Origin: Massilia sp. BJB1822
GTDB lineage: Bacteria > Pseudomonadota > Gammaproteobacteria > Burkholderiales > Burkholderiaceae_D
Direction: 5' to 3'
Length of the DNA stretch: 64,000 nucleotides
NCBI RefSeq assembly: GCF_013369485.1
Contig: NZ_JABWEB010000010.1
Location: forward strand, 124,001 to 188,000
The notes below the pieces were generated by a model. The model was not told where the DNA came from. It did no database searches and saw nothing but the letters and a program-made list of their open reading frames with translations. The first letter of the stretch is position 1. Each line of letters starts with the position of its first letter. Made by a program: the position numbers and the translations under genes. Shown here piece after piece: positions 6,862 to 15,045 of the stretch.

Positions 6862-8178
6862 ATGCGCCCCGCCACCGCCCTGCTCCTGCTCTGCCTGACC
6901 ATTGGCGCCAGTCCCTTGGCGCTGGCGCAAAACAGCAAATACCCGCCCGGCTTCGGCCCCGATCCGCAACTGCCCGATCCTGAGCGCAGCCTGATCCCGA
7001 CGGTGAACGTGGCGCCGGTCGAGCGCTGGCAGGGCGACGCCAAGCCGGTGCCGGCTTCCGGCTTCGGCGTCACCGCCTATGCGCGCGAACTAGATCATCC
7101 GCGCTGGGTGTATGTGCTGCCCAATGGCGATGTGCTGGTGGCCGAGAGCAATGCGCCGGCCAAGGAAGACCAGGGCAAGAGCATCAAGGGCGCCATCATC
7201 AAGCAGCAGATGAAAAAGGCGGGCGCGGGCACCACCTCGGCCAACCGCATCACCCTGCTGCGCGGCCAGGGACCGGACGGCGCCGCCACCAGCCGCCACG
7301 TGTTCCTGCAGGGGCTGCACTCGCCCTTCGGCATGGTCCTGGTGGACAAGCATCTGTATGTGGCAAACGCCGATGCCCTGCTGCGCTTCCCCTACCAGGA
7401 GGGCCAGACCACGATCGCAGCGGCGGGCGTGAAGGTGATGGACCTGCCCGGCCTGCCACTCAACCACCATTGGACCAAGAACGTGGTGGCCAGCCCGGAC
7501 GGCAAGCATCTGTATATCGCGGTCGGCTCCAACAGCAATGTGGGCGAGAACGGCATGGACAAGGAAGAAGGCCGCGCCGCCATCTGGCAGCTGGAACTGG
7601 CCAGCGGCAAAGCGCGCCTGTTCGCCAGCGGCCTGCGCAATCCGGTCGGCATGGCTTGGGAGCCAAGCAGCAAGGTGCTGTGGACCGTGGTCAATGAGCG
7701 CGATGAGCTGGGCAACGATCTGGTGCCCGATTACCTGACCTCGGTGCGCGACGGCGCTTTTTACGGCTGGCCCTACAGCTATTTCGGCCAGCATGTGGAC
7801 GAGCGCATCAAGCCGCCGCGTCCCGACCTGGTGGCCAAGGCCATCGCCCCCGACTATGCCCTGGGCGGCCACACGGCCTCGCTGGGCCTGGCCTTCTATA
7901 CCAGCAAACTGTTCCCGCCCAGCTATCAGAGCGGCGCCTTCATCGGCCAGCACGGTTCCTGGAACCGCAAGCCGCACAGCGGCTACAAGGTAGTGTTCGT
8001 TCCCTTCGCCAACGGCAAGCCGGCCGGCCCGCCGCGCGACTTCCTGGTCGGCTTCCTCAGCCGCGAGGGCAAGGCCCATGGCCGGCCGGTCGGCGTGGCG
8101 CAGGACAAGGCCGGCGCCCTGCTGGTGGCCGACGACGTGGGCAATGTGATCTGGCGCGTGGCGCCGGCGGCGCGCTGA
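6862..8178 (+). CDS. Exported PQQ-type sugar (sorbosone) dehydrogenase-like beta-propeller
   Basis: The 438-residue product begins with a Sec signal peptide (hydrophobic LLLLCLTIGASPLALAQ, cleavage near residue 23). A six-bladed beta-propeller of the glucose/sorbosone dehydrogenase family follows. Diagnostic segments are RELDHPRWVYVLPNGDVLVAES, GLHSPFGMVLVDKHLYVAN, HHWTKNVVASPDGKHLYIAVGSNSN, GLRNPVGMAWEP and HGSWNR, the last group being typical of the quinone-binding face. It should act in the periplasm; the true substrate is not predictable. No PQQ biosynthesis genes are in the window. Confidence 0.87.
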   Translation: MRPATALLLLCLTIGASPLALAQNSKYPPGFGPDPQLPDPERSLIPTVNVAPVERWQGDAKPVPASGFGVTAYARELDHPRWVYVLPNGDVLVAESNAPAKEDQGKSIKGAIIKQQMKKAGAGTTSANRITLLRGQGPDGAATSRHVFLQGLHSPFGMVLVDKHLYVANADALLRFPYQEGQTTIAAAGVKVMDLPGLPLNHHWTKNVVASPDGKHLYIAVGSNSNVGENGMDKEEGRAAIWQLELASGKARLFASGLRNPVGMAWEPSSKVLWTVVNERDELGNDLVPDYLTSVRDGAFYGWPYSYFGQHVDERIKPPRPDLVAKAIAPDYALGGHTASLGLAFYTSKLFPPSYQSGAFIGQHGSWNRKPHSGYKVVFVPFANGKPAGPPRDFLVGFLSREGKAHGRPVGVAQDKAGALLVADDVGNVIWRVAPAAR

Positions 8179-8224
8179 GAAAACGCATACAATTCAGCTT
8201 TTGCCAGCAATACGAAGGACTATC

Positions 8225-8638
8225 ATGCGCATTCTGCACACCATGCTGCGGGTCGGTAACCTGCAGCGCTCCGTTGATTTCTACACCAAGGTACTGGGCA
8301 TGCAGCTGCTGCGCACCAGCGACAATCCGGAATACAAATACACCCTGGCCTTCCTCGGCTACGGCTCCAACCCGGAACACGCTGAGCTGGAACTGACCTA
8401 TAACTACGGCGTGGAAAGCTATGACCTGGGCAATGCCTACGGCCATATCGCCATCTCGGCCGACAATATCGTGGCCGCCTGCGAAGCGGTGAAAACCAAT
8501 GGCGGCAACGTCACGCGCGAACCGGGTCCGGTCAAGGGCGGCAGCACCGTGATCGCCTTCGTCACCGATCCGGACGGCTACAAGATCGAGCTGATCGAGC
8601 GCCAGTTCAACGCCGGCGGCAGCGGCCTGCACCAGTAA
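8225..8638 (+). CDS. gloA: Lactoylglutathione lyase (glyoxalase I)
   Basis: GloA converts the methylglyoxal-glutathione hemithioacetal to S-lactoylglutathione in the cytoplasm. The 137-residue product has all four metal ligands in context: His5 in MRILHTML, Glu in HAELELTYNYG, His in AYGHIAIS and Glu in YKIELIER. The motif VDFYTKVLGM and the glutathione-contact region are also present. Length equals the Escherichia-type Ni2+ enzyme. ATG 8225 has GAAGGA upstream; the in-frame start at 8201 lacks support. It converges with the HAD phosphatase gene with 18 bp between them. Confidence 0.95.
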   Translation: MRILHTMLRVGNLQRSVDFYTKVLGMQLLRTSDNPEYKYTLAFLGYGSNPEHAELELTYNYGVESYDLGNAYGHIAISADNIVAACEAVKTNGGNVTREPGPVKGGSTVIAFVTDPDGYKIELIERQFNAGGSGLHQ

Positions 8639-8656
8639 GCACTGGGACGGCGCGCC

Positions 8657-9337
8657 TTATGCCGGCGCGGCCTCCCAATCGAAATCGCTCTCGAATTTGC
8701 GGCGCACGCTGGCCCAGCAGGCCGCGTCGCCGGAAGGAATGAAAGCGTCGGCCGCGCGCCGCACGTTCTCGTCGTCCGACAGGGCGATCACGCGGATGCC
8801 GGCCGCCTTGGCCGCCATCACGCCATTCAGGCTATCCTCGAAAGCCAGGCACTCCTTCACGTCCACCCCATGCAGACGGGCCGCATGCAGATACACCTGC
8901 GGTTCCGGCTTGCCGCGCGCGAACTGGTCACCGCTGCACAGGTGATGGAAGTGGGCGCGCAAGCCCAGGTGGCGCAGGGAGGCATCGAGGATGGGCGGGC
9001 TGGAATTGGAAACCAGCGTTTGCGCCACGCCCTGCTGCGCCAGCCATTTGCAAAAGTCCACCGCCGCCGTCGCCGGCTCGGCGCGCTGCACATGGCGCAG
9101 CACGTATTCGACCGTGGCGCCATACCAGTCGTGGTAGGTAGAGGGCAGCGGCGCGGACGGCCCCAGGCCAAACAGGATGCGGTAGACGCCCGGGCCGTCC
9201 AGGCCGGGCGGCAGCCGCAGCGGCGTCTCCAGCTGCAAGCCGTGCAGGGCGCAGGCATGCACGATGGAATCCAGATGAATGTCTTCGCTCTGGATCAGGG
9301 TTCCGTCCAGATCCCACAGCACCACGCTTACCGCCAT
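8657..9337 (-). CDS. HAD-superfamily phosphatase (phosphoglucomutase/phosphatase type)
   Basis: The 226-residue product is a subfamily I HAD hydrolase. It has motif I VVLWDLDGTLI with the nucleophilic Asp, an alpha-helical cap (about 20-95), motif II VSNSS, motif III Lys in RGKPEPQVY and motif IV FEDSLNGVMAAKAAG. The overall pattern resembles beta-phosphoglucomutase and related sugar-phosphate phosphatases; the substrate is unknown. Of three candidate ATGs, 9337 is best, being 6 nt downstream of GGGAGG; the others (9343, 9361) lie on or before that site. It is followed by nothing on its strand, since gloA converges. Confidence 0.88.
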   Translation of the reverse strand: MAVSVVLWDLDGTLIQSEDIHLDSIVHACALHGLQLETPLRLPPGLDGPGVYRILFGLGPSAPLPSTYHDWYGATVEYVLRHVQRAEPATAAVDFCKWLAQQGVAQTLVSNSSPPILDASLRHLGLRAHFHHLCSGDQFARGKPEPQVYLHAARLHGVDVKECLAFEDSLNGVMAAKAAGIRVIALSDDENVRRAADAFIPSGDAACWASVRRKFESDFDWEAAPA

Positions 9338-9365
9338 CGCCATCCTCCCTTCGAATCGCATGAGA

Positions 9366-9391
9366 TAAAAAAAGGGGCCGATGGCCCCTTT
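9366..9391 (-). terminator. Rho-independent terminator of tolC
   Basis: On the minus strand GGGGCC-ATC-GGCCCC is followed by a run of seven or more T residues, directly after the tolC stop codon at 9396. Confidence 0.9.
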
Positions 9392-9395
9392 GCTT

Positions 9396-10712
9396 TTACT
9401 TCACCAGCAGATCGTTGATCGGCTGCAGATCTTCCGGCTTCAAGGAGCCGGCCGCCGCCTTCAAGCGCAAACCATTCATGATGGTGTCGTAGCGCGCTTT
9501 CGCCAGATCTTTCTGGGTGTTGTACAGCTGGCGCTGGGCATTCAGCACGTCGATATTGATACGCACGCCCACCTGGTAACCCAGCTTGTTCGATTCCAGC
9601 GCCGATTTGCTCGACACTTCAGCCGCTTCCAGCGCCTTGACCGTAGCCAGGCCGCTGTTTACGCCCAGGTAAGCCTGGCGCGCGTTCTGCGAAGCCTGGC
9701 GGCGGGTCGCCTCCAGGTCATTGCGGGATTTCTCTTCCAGCGAGATCGATTCGCGCACCTTGCTGGTCACGGCGAAGCCGCTAAAGATCGGCACATTCCA
9801 CTGCAGGCCGATGCTGTTGTTGCGACCGACGGCCGGATTCGGACCGCCGGTGCCGGTGCTGCGCTCGGAGCCCGCCACCAGGTTCAGGGTCGGGGCATGG
9901 CCTGCGCGGCTGCGCGAGATTTCGCGCTTGGCGATTTCGGCGTTCAGCTTGGCGCCCACCACGCCGTAGTTCTGGTTCTCGGCGGCCGAGATCCATGGGT
10001 CGATGCTGGCAGGCGACGGCGGCGAGATGCGCACGCCGGTGCGCAGGGTCGCCAGGGCGCCGGACGGCTGGCCGATGATCTGCTGCAGGGCCGCGCGCTT
10101 GACTTCCAGATCGTTGATGGCGGCGAATTCCTGGGCCACGATCAAGTCGTAAGCCGCTTGCGCTTCATGGGTGTCGGTGATGGTCTGGGTGCCGACCTCG
10201 AAATTGCGCTTGGCCGATGCCAGCTGCTCGGTGGTGGCCGCCTTCTGCGCCTGGGTCGCGGTCAGATTGTCCTGCGCCGTCAGCACGTCGAAGTAGGCCT
10301 GGGCCACGCGCACGATCAGGTCTTCCTCGGACTGGGCAAAGACCGCTTCCGAGATCGATTGCTGCAGCTTGCTTTGCTGGTAGCTTTCCCAGTTGGCCCA
10401 GTTGAACAGGGGCTGCGACAGGGTCAGCTTGATATCGCCGGAGGTGCTATCGGCCGAGGATTTGATATTGGTGGCTTTCAGCGTGCTCGTGCCATCGTTC
10501 TTCACATGGGTGCCGCTGAGATTAACCTGCGGCAGCAAGGCAGAGCGGCCCTGGGTGCTGCGTTCCTGGCCGGCGGCCAGATTGGAACGCGCGCTGGCAT
10601 AGGTGGCGTCGTTCGCCAGTGCCTGCTGGTACACCTGGACCAGGTCGGCCGCCTGAGCGTTGAGCGTAAACAGCGCGCTGGCGATCAGCACGGCGATAGT
10701 AGGTCTCTGCAT
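9396..10712 (-). CDS. tolC: TolC-family outer-membrane efflux/secretion channel
   Basis: The 438-residue product has a Sec signal peptide (cleaved after NAQA, about residue 21) and the two-fold repeated outer-membrane factor domain with long alpha-helical hairpins: DLVQVYQQALANDATYASAR at the mature N-terminus, and the repeat at GVVGAKLNAEIAKREI. The motif GYQVGVRINIDVLNAQRQLY is typical of TolC itself. It forms the outer-membrane duct for tripartite exporters. ATG 10712 has GGAGA 5 nt upstream. The upstream rhodanese and pcm-like genes on the same strand are a common neighbourhood in betaproteobacteria. A second, lipoprotein-type TolC homologue is encoded at 36016-37536. Confidence 0.93.
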   Translation of the reverse strand: MQRPTIAVLIASALFTLNAQAADLVQVYQQALANDATYASARSNLAAGQERSTQGRSALLPQVNLSGTHVKNDGTSTLKATNIKSSADSTSGDIKLTLSQPLFNWANWESYQQSKLQQSISEAVFAQSEEDLIVRVAQAYFDVLTAQDNLTATQAQKAATTEQLASAKRNFEVGTQTITDTHEAQAAYDLIVAQEFAAINDLEVKRAALQQIIGQPSGALATLRTGVRISPPSPASIDPWISAAENQNYGVVGAKLNAEIAKREISRSRAGHAPTLNLVAGSERSTGTGGPNPAVGRNNSIGLQWNVPIFSGFAVTSKVRESISLEEKSRNDLEATRRQASQNARQAYLGVNSGLATVKALEAAEVSSKSALESNKLGYQVGVRINIDVLNAQRQLYNTQKDLAKARYDTIMNGLRLKAAAGSLKPEDLQPINDLLVK

Positions 10713-10800
10713 TGCATTCTCCATTGGAGTCGTCAAAAAAAAGTTTTAGGTATTTCTTCTTGGTCTAACGCTGAAACTATTCTTCGGCCGTGTACGGAAC

Positions 10801-11124
10801 TCAGTACTTCGGCATGGCGCTGTCTACCTGCACAGCCCAGGCGTGAATGCCGCCTGTCAAATTCGTGATATTGCTGAAGCCATAGCGCTCCAGCCAGGCC
10901 GCCACCTGCATGCTGCGCGCGCCATGGTGGCAGATGCAGACGATGGCGGTTTCCTCATCGAGCTCGTTGACGCGGGCCGGCACGGTATTCATCGGCATCA
11001 GGGTCGAGCCGGCGATATGGCAGGTCTCGAATTCCCAGCCTTCGCGCACGTCGAGCAGGAACGGGGCTGGCCGGCCGCTATCGGCCAGCCAGTCCGCCAG
11101 TTCGGGAGCAGTAAGATGCTGCAT
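10801..11124 (-). CDS. Single-domain rhodanese-like sulfurtransferase
   Basis: The 107-residue product is one rhodanese domain: FLLDVREGWEFETCHIAGSTLMP, then the active-site loop CICHHGARS with the persulfide-forming Cys, then GFSNITNLTGGIHAW at the C-terminus. It is cytoplasmic and should move sulfane sulfur to an unknown acceptor, as GlpE-type proteins do. It sits 16 nt downstream of the pcm-like gene and 88 nt before tolC on the same strand, so cotranscription with pcm is likely. Confidence 0.9.
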   Translation of the reverse strand: MQHLTAPELADWLADSGRPAPFLLDVREGWEFETCHIAGSTLMPMNTVPARVNELDEETAIVCICHHGARSMQVAAWLERYGFSNITNLTGGIHAWAVQVDSAMPKY

Positions 11125-11140
11125 GCTTCCCCCGCCTGGC

Positions 11141-11794
11141 TTAGAAGGTGAACTGGGACGGGGTCACGGCGTCCTTCAGCGGCTTGGTGCTGGTCTCGAA
11201 CAGCTTGACCGTGTCGTAGCCGGCTTCGGAAACGCGGGTGATCAGGTGGGCCGACATGACCGGCGCTTCGCCGATGATGGCCAGGATGCGGCCGCCGACC
11301 TTGACCTGCTGCAGGAAGGCTTCCGGCAGCACCGGCAGGGCGCCGGAAATCACGATCACGTCGAAAGGCGCGCCGTTGGCCCAGCCCTGGGCGCCGTTGC
11401 CCAGCTCCACCGTCACATTGGTGACGCCGTTTTCGGCCAGGGTCTTTTCCGCCTGCGCCTTCAGTTCCGGCGAGATTTCCACCGTGGTCACATGGCGCCC
11501 GCGGTGCGCCAGCAAGGCGGCCATATAGCCGCTGCCCGTGCCGATTTCCAGCACGTTCTCATGTTTTTTCAGGCCCACATCCTGCAGGATGCGCGCTTCC
11601 AGCTTCGGCGTGAACATGGCTTCGCCGCCCGCCAGCGGGATTTCGGTGTCCACAAAGGCGAGGTTTTTGTAAGCGGCCGGCACGAAATTCTCGCGTTTGA
11701 CCACCGACAGCAGTTCCAGCACATCCGTGTCCAGCACGTCCCAAGGACGGATTTGCTGTTCGACCATGTTGAAGCGGGCTTGTTCGATATTCAT
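11141..11794 (-). CDS. pcm: Protein-L-isoaspartate O-methyltransferase family protein
   Basis: The 217-residue product begins with FNMVEQQIRPWDV and carries the SAM-binding motif VLEIGTGSGYMAALLA (about 80-95). The HVTTVEISPEL motif and the later DVIVISGALPVLPEAFLQQVKVGGRILAI segment follow. This is the Pcm family, which methylates isoaspartyl residues for repair. The family contains divergent paralogues and this one is the version found beside tolC in many betaproteobacteria, so the exact substrate is less certain than the fold. It is the first gene of a pcm-rhodanese pair on the minus strand. Confidence 0.85.
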   Translation of the reverse strand: MNIEQARFNMVEQQIRPWDVLDTDVLELLSVVKRENFVPAAYKNLAFVDTEIPLAGGEAMFTPKLEARILQDVGLKKHENVLEIGTGSGYMAALLAHRGRHVTTVEISPELKAQAEKTLAENGVTNVTVELGNGAQGWANGAPFDVIVISGALPVLPEAFLQQVKVGGRILAIIGEAPVMSAHLITRVSEAGYDTVKLFETSTKPLKDAVTPSQFTF

Positions 11795-11945
11795 CTTTAT
11801 GACTCGGTGAAGATTAGATAATCCGACATTTTAGCGTTGAACGGCTCAGACGCCCATGTTAACGATAATGCCGGGGGCCGACAGAAAATTGCGACAGTCT
11901 GCATTTTAAGGGGGCTGAACGTACAAAAACCACAAGCTTGCTCCA

Positions 11946-12602
11946 TTATTCCCGCTCCGGCGGCCGCGGCAGCAGGCCGTTCAGCGCCACATCGATCAGG
12001 GCATTCAGGTAGGCATGGGCGTCCAAGCCCTCATGGTTTTCGCAAGGGAAAAACTTGTGTACCCACATCACCAGCATCAGCACGGGGGCCGTAAGGATGG
12101 GCATCATCACCTTGGGATCGTGGTGCCGGAACTCGCCGCGCGCGATGCCGCGCTCCAGGATGCGCATGACGAGCGCGTCGCCGCGCGCCGCCACTTCTTC
12201 GTTATAAAACGCGCTCAGCTCGGGGAAATTGCCGGCTTCGACCATCATCAATTTGGTCAGGCCGGCGGTGCGGGTCGAACCGACCTGCTCCCACCAGCGC
12301 CACAACATCAGGCGCAGTAGATCGGCGCTAGGCACGTCCTCGGCGGCGGCCACGTCGAGCTCGGCCTGACCGATGCATTCGCCGATGGTTTCGCGCACGA
12401 CGGCCTTGAACAGCTCCTGCTTGTTTTCAAAATACAAATACAAAGTGCCCTTGGACACGCCCGCGCGGCGCGCCACATCCTCCAGCCGGGTAGAGGCATA
12501 GCCGCGCTCGACAAACAGATCGAGGGCGGCAGCCAACAGCTCTTGCGGCCTGGCATCCTTGCGGCGCTCCCAGCGCGGCTTGGTATCGGGAGGAACTTGC
12601 AT
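11946..12602 (-). CDS. TetR/AcrR-family transcriptional regulator
   Basis: The 218-residue product has a TetR N-terminal helix-turn-helix (ARPQELLAAALDLFVERGYASTRLEDVARRAGVSKGTLYLYFENKQELFKAVV, read as two consecutive parts, residues about 14-65). A divergent all-helical ligand domain follows. It ends PRPPERE. I chose ATG 12602; the upstream in-frame start at 12677 would read across the palindromic operator at 12619-12640. That operator lies about 17 bp before the ATG, so the gene probably represses itself. The next gene on the other strand is the Fur-boxed chaN-like gene, which may also be a target. Confidence 0.88.
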   Translation of the reverse strand: MQVPPDTKPRWERRKDARPQELLAAALDLFVERGYASTRLEDVARRAGVSKGTLYLYFENKQELFKAVVRETIGECIGQAELDVAAAEDVPSADLLRLMLWRWWEQVGSTRTAGLTKLMMVEAGNFPELSAFYNEEVAARGDALVMRILERGIARGEFRHHDPKVMMPILTAPVLMLVMWVHKFFPCENHEGLDAHAYLNALIDVALNGLLPRPPERE

Positions 12603-12618
12603 AACTATAGTGTTTCGG

Positions 12619-12640
12619 TAACTTACTCTTGAGTCAGTTA
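12619..12640. promoter_or_regulatory. Palindromic TetR-type operator
   Basis: Arms TAACTTACTC (12619-12628) and GAGTCAGTTA (12631-12640) are inverted repeats matching at 9 of 10 positions with a 2-bp spacer. Size and position, just upstream of the TetR gene, fit an autoregulatory operator. Confidence 0.65.
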
Positions 12641-12710
12641 TGGTAGACCTGGGTGGGGATGGCGTCAAGCTCAGCACGGGTCAAGCCGCGCACAGATCAT
12701 GCATTCATTT

Positions 12711-12729
12711 GTAAATGAGAATCATTTCT
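12711..12729 (+). promoter_or_regulatory. Fur box upstream of the iron-uptake operon
   Basis: GTAAATGAGAATCATTTCT matches the 19-bp Fur consensus at about 13 positions, including the central TGA-AATCATT core. It lies 54 bp before the chaN-like start codon, next to an AT-rich TATTAAAAT that could be the -10 region. Iron-replete repression of chaN and probably the downstream exb/ton genes is inferred. Confidence 0.7.
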
Positions 12730-12782
12730 ATTAAAATGCGGCCACTTATTGTTTTTTAGCATCACTTATAAGGCCGCCGTCC

Positions 12783-13682
12783 ATGACCCCCCCCCTTTCC
12801 CTTGCCGCCATCCTGCCTGCCTGCGCCCTGGCCTTGAGCGCTTGCAGCAGCGTGGCGCCGGTCGCGCCTGCGGCCACCACCTTGGCGCAGGAAGTGCGCC
12901 AGACCGGCGAAATCGTCGACCTGCGCAACGGCCAGCGCCTAAACCCCGAGCAGCTGCTGGCCAGGCTGGCGGCAGCGCCGCGCGTGATCGTGGGCGAGGA
13001 GCACGACCAATTGAGCCACCACCGCATCCAGCAATGGCTGCTGGTGCAGCTGCAGGGCCAGCGGGCGCAGGGCGCGGTCTTGCTGGAGATGCTCAATCCA
13101 GACCAGCAGGCCAAGGTGGACGAGGTCAAGCCCTGGCTGCAAAGCGATCCCGTGGTGCGCTCCGAGCACGTGGCCAAGTTATTGGCCTGGCAGCCGAGCT
13201 GGAAATGGGAGCTGTATGGCGACATGGTGATGGAAGCCATGCGCGCGCCCTACCCCGTGTGGTCAGCCAATCTGGACCGCAGCGAGATCAAGCAGCTGTT
13301 TGCCGCGCAGCCTGCGCTGCAAGGCAAGCATTCCAACCTGGCCACTGAGGCCAAGGTGCGCGCCCAGCAGGAAAAGATCATCCGCGAGATGCACGACAAC
13401 CAGATCGACGCGCCGCGCCTGGCCGCCATGCTGTCGGTGCAGCAGCAGCGCGACCGCCGCATGGCCGAACGCCTGCTGGCCGCGCCCGCGCCGGCCCTGC
13501 TGATCGCCGGCGGCTACCACGCGGCCAAGGATATGGGCGTGCCGCTGCATGTGCAGGATCTGACAGGCAGCGCGCCGCCGACGGTGCTGATGCTGGCCCA
13601 GCGCGGCGCGCCCATCACCGCGCAGCAGGCCGACTTCGTGTGGTTTACCCCGCTGGCCCCTGCCGCCGCCGGTTCGCAGTAA
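12783..13682 (+). CDS. ChaN-family iron-regulated heme-binding lipoprotein
   Basis: The 299-residue product has a lipoprotein signal peptide (lipobox LSAC, Cys near residue 21). The ChaN/PhuW-type domain follows, with VIVGEEHDQLSHHRIQQWLL, VLLEMLNPDQQ, the YPVWSANLDRSEIK segment and a C-terminal LLIAGGYHAAKDMGVP. ChaN proteins bind heme and are iron-regulated in other bacteria. A Fur box lies upstream and exbB-exbD-tonB and a TonB-dependent receptor follow on the same strand, which supports a role in iron or heme uptake at the outer membrane. Confidence 0.87.
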   Translation: MTPPLSLAAILPACALALSACSSVAPVAPAATTLAQEVRQTGEIVDLRNGQRLNPEQLLARLAAAPRVIVGEEHDQLSHHRIQQWLLVQLQGQRAQGAVLLEMLNPDQQAKVDEVKPWLQSDPVVRSEHVAKLLAWQPSWKWELYGDMVMEAMRAPYPVWSANLDRSEIKQLFAAQPALQGKHSNLATEAKVRAQQEKIIREMHDNQIDAPRLAAMLSVQQQRDRRMAERLLAAPAPALLIAGGYHAAKDMGVPLHVQDLTGSAPPTVLMLAQRGAPITAQQADFVWFTPLAPAAAGSQ

Positions 13683-13832
13683 ATAGTTTGACTGTTTGAC
13701 GCCGCCGGACATCCGCTCCGGCACCTCTCCCCAGCACGCTCCCTCCGTAGCAGCCAGGTCGTTTTCCGCATGCGCTTGCGCCGCCTTTGGCGCAGCCATG
13801 CCTGTTGATGTCTTTAACCTGATTCTGCTGAT

Positions 13833-14966
13833 ATGAATATCGATGTATTCCGCCGTCCGCTCCTCTGCGGCGTGTTGCTGCTTTCCCTTAGTTCCGCCGC
13901 GCAGGCCAGCGCCCTGCCGCACGACCTGTCCCCGCTCGGCATGTTCCTGGCTGCTGACAGCGTCGTCAAAAGCGTGCTGATTGCGTTGCTGGCGGCAGCG
14001 CTGGCGGCCTGGGTGGTGCTGCTGGTGAAAGGCGCCAGCCTGCTCAAAGGCCAGCGCGACGCGGACCGGGCGCTGGCTTTGCTGAAAGCGTCGGAGTCCC
14101 TGCAGCAGGCCGCTGCAAAGGCGCAGGACGGCGCCCAGGCGGCGCTGGCGCGCCTGCTGCTGGACGACGTGCAGCAGGAGCAGCGCCTGTCCCATGCGCA
14201 GGCGCCAGCCGCCGCGCTGAAGGAGCGCGCGGGCTTCCGCCAGGAGCAGCTGATTGCGCAGCAGGTGCGCGAAATGGCGCAAGGCATCGGCCTGCTGGCC
14301 AGCATCGGCGCGGTGGCGCCTTTCGTGGGCCTGTTCGGCACCGTATGGGGCATCATGAACAGCTTTATCGGCATCGCCGCCAGCCAGAGCACGAATCTGG
14401 CGACGGTCGCTCCCGGCATTGCCGAAGCGCTGCTGGCGACGGCCCTGGGCTTGGTGGCAGCGATTCCGGCCGTGGTCATCTACAACCTGCTGAGCCGCGG
14501 CATCAACCACTACAAGGCGCAGTTGCACGCCGCCTCAGCCCAGGTGCTGCTAATGCTGAGCCGCGAACTCGATCTGCGGGAGGAGCCGGCGCCCGCCCAT
14601 GCGCAAGCTGGCTTGAACCATGGCGTCCCTCTTCCCTTCCCCGGCCGACGATGCGGCCGATATGCCGGAACTGAGCGAGATCAATGTCACGCCCTTCATC
14701 GACGTGATGCTGGTGCTGCTGATTATCTTCATGGTGGTGTCGCCGCTGGCCACCGTCGACCTGAAGATCGACCTGCCCGCCGCTTCGGCCAAGCCGGAAC
14801 CGCGCCCCGACAAGGCGCTCTTCGTTTCGCTCAAGGCCGACCGCAGCCTGTATCTGGGCGAGACGCCGGTGGCGCGCGCCCAGCTGGGCAGCCTGCTCGA
14901 CGCGCAGACCGGCGGCGACCGTCAGCGCACCCTGTTCTTCCAGGCCGACAAGCAGGCCGCGTATGA
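13833..14966 (+). CDS. exbB: ExbB-type proton channel subunit; frame runs on through exbD
   Basis: Residues 1-262 form a MotA/TolQ/ExbB protein. There is an N-terminal signal-like segment, TM1 (about 38-60), a cytoplasmic loop, and the paired TM2-TM3 motif GIGLLASIGAVAPFVGLFGTVWGIMNSF ... ATVAPGIAEALLATALGLVAAIPAVVIYN, here quoted in parts. It energises TonB with the proton motive force. The reading frame has no stop at the expected end; it continues 115 codons to 14966 inside exbD in another frame, giving an Arg/Gly/Pro-rich tail typical of a shadow frame. A TGA in the exbD frame at 14614-14616 suggests that a one-base indel just upstream hides the true end near 14616. Start ATG 13833 lacks a clear ribosome-binding site. 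Confidence 0.85.
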   Translation: MNIDVFRRPLLCGVLLLSLSSAAQASALPHDLSPLGMFLAADSVVKSVLIALLAAALAAWVVLLVKGASLLKGQRDADRALALLKASESLQQAAAKAQDGAQAALARLLLDDVQQEQRLSHAQAPAAALKERAGFRQEQLIAQQVREMAQGIGLLASIGAVAPFVGLFGTVWGIMNSFIGIAASQSTNLATVAPGIAEALLATALGLVAAIPAVVIYNLLSRGINHYKAQLHAASAQVLLMLSRELDLREEPAPAHAQAGLNHGVPLPFPGRRCGRYAGTERDQCHALHRRDAGAADYLHGGVAAGHRRPEDRPARRFGQAGTAPRQGALRFAQGRPQPVSGRDAGGARPAGQPARRADRRRPSAHPVLPGRQAGRV

Positions 14967-15045
14967 GGATGTGCTGGGCGTGATGGATGCCTTGCGCCAG
15001 GCCGGCTATCTGAAAGTGGGCCTGGTGGGCCGGGAGGGCGAGTGA
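14620..15045 (+). CDS. exbD: ExbD-type biopolymer transport protein
   Basis: The 141-residue product has the ExbD signature: ELSEINVTPFIDVMLVLLIIF, with the membrane Asp that carries protons, followed by MVVSPLATVDLKIDLP and a periplasmic domain ending in the GYLKVGLVG strand. It partners ExbB in the inner-membrane motor that drives TonB. Its start has no clear ribosome-binding site and would normally be coupled to the end of exbB. Its stop overlaps the GTG start of tonB (GTGA). Confidence 0.93.
   Translation: MASLFPSPADDAADMPELSEINVTPFIDVMLVLLIIFMVVSPLATVDLKIDLPAASAKPEPRPDKALFVSLKADRSLYLGETPVARAQLGSLLDAQTGGDRQRTLFFQADKQAAYEDVLGVMDALRQAGYLKVGLVGREGE

Noticed and set aside
13833..14617. Flagellar stator or Tol-system identity for the ExbB-like protein
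   Set aside because: Adjacent ExbD, TonB and a TonB-dependent receptor make the Exb assignment much better.
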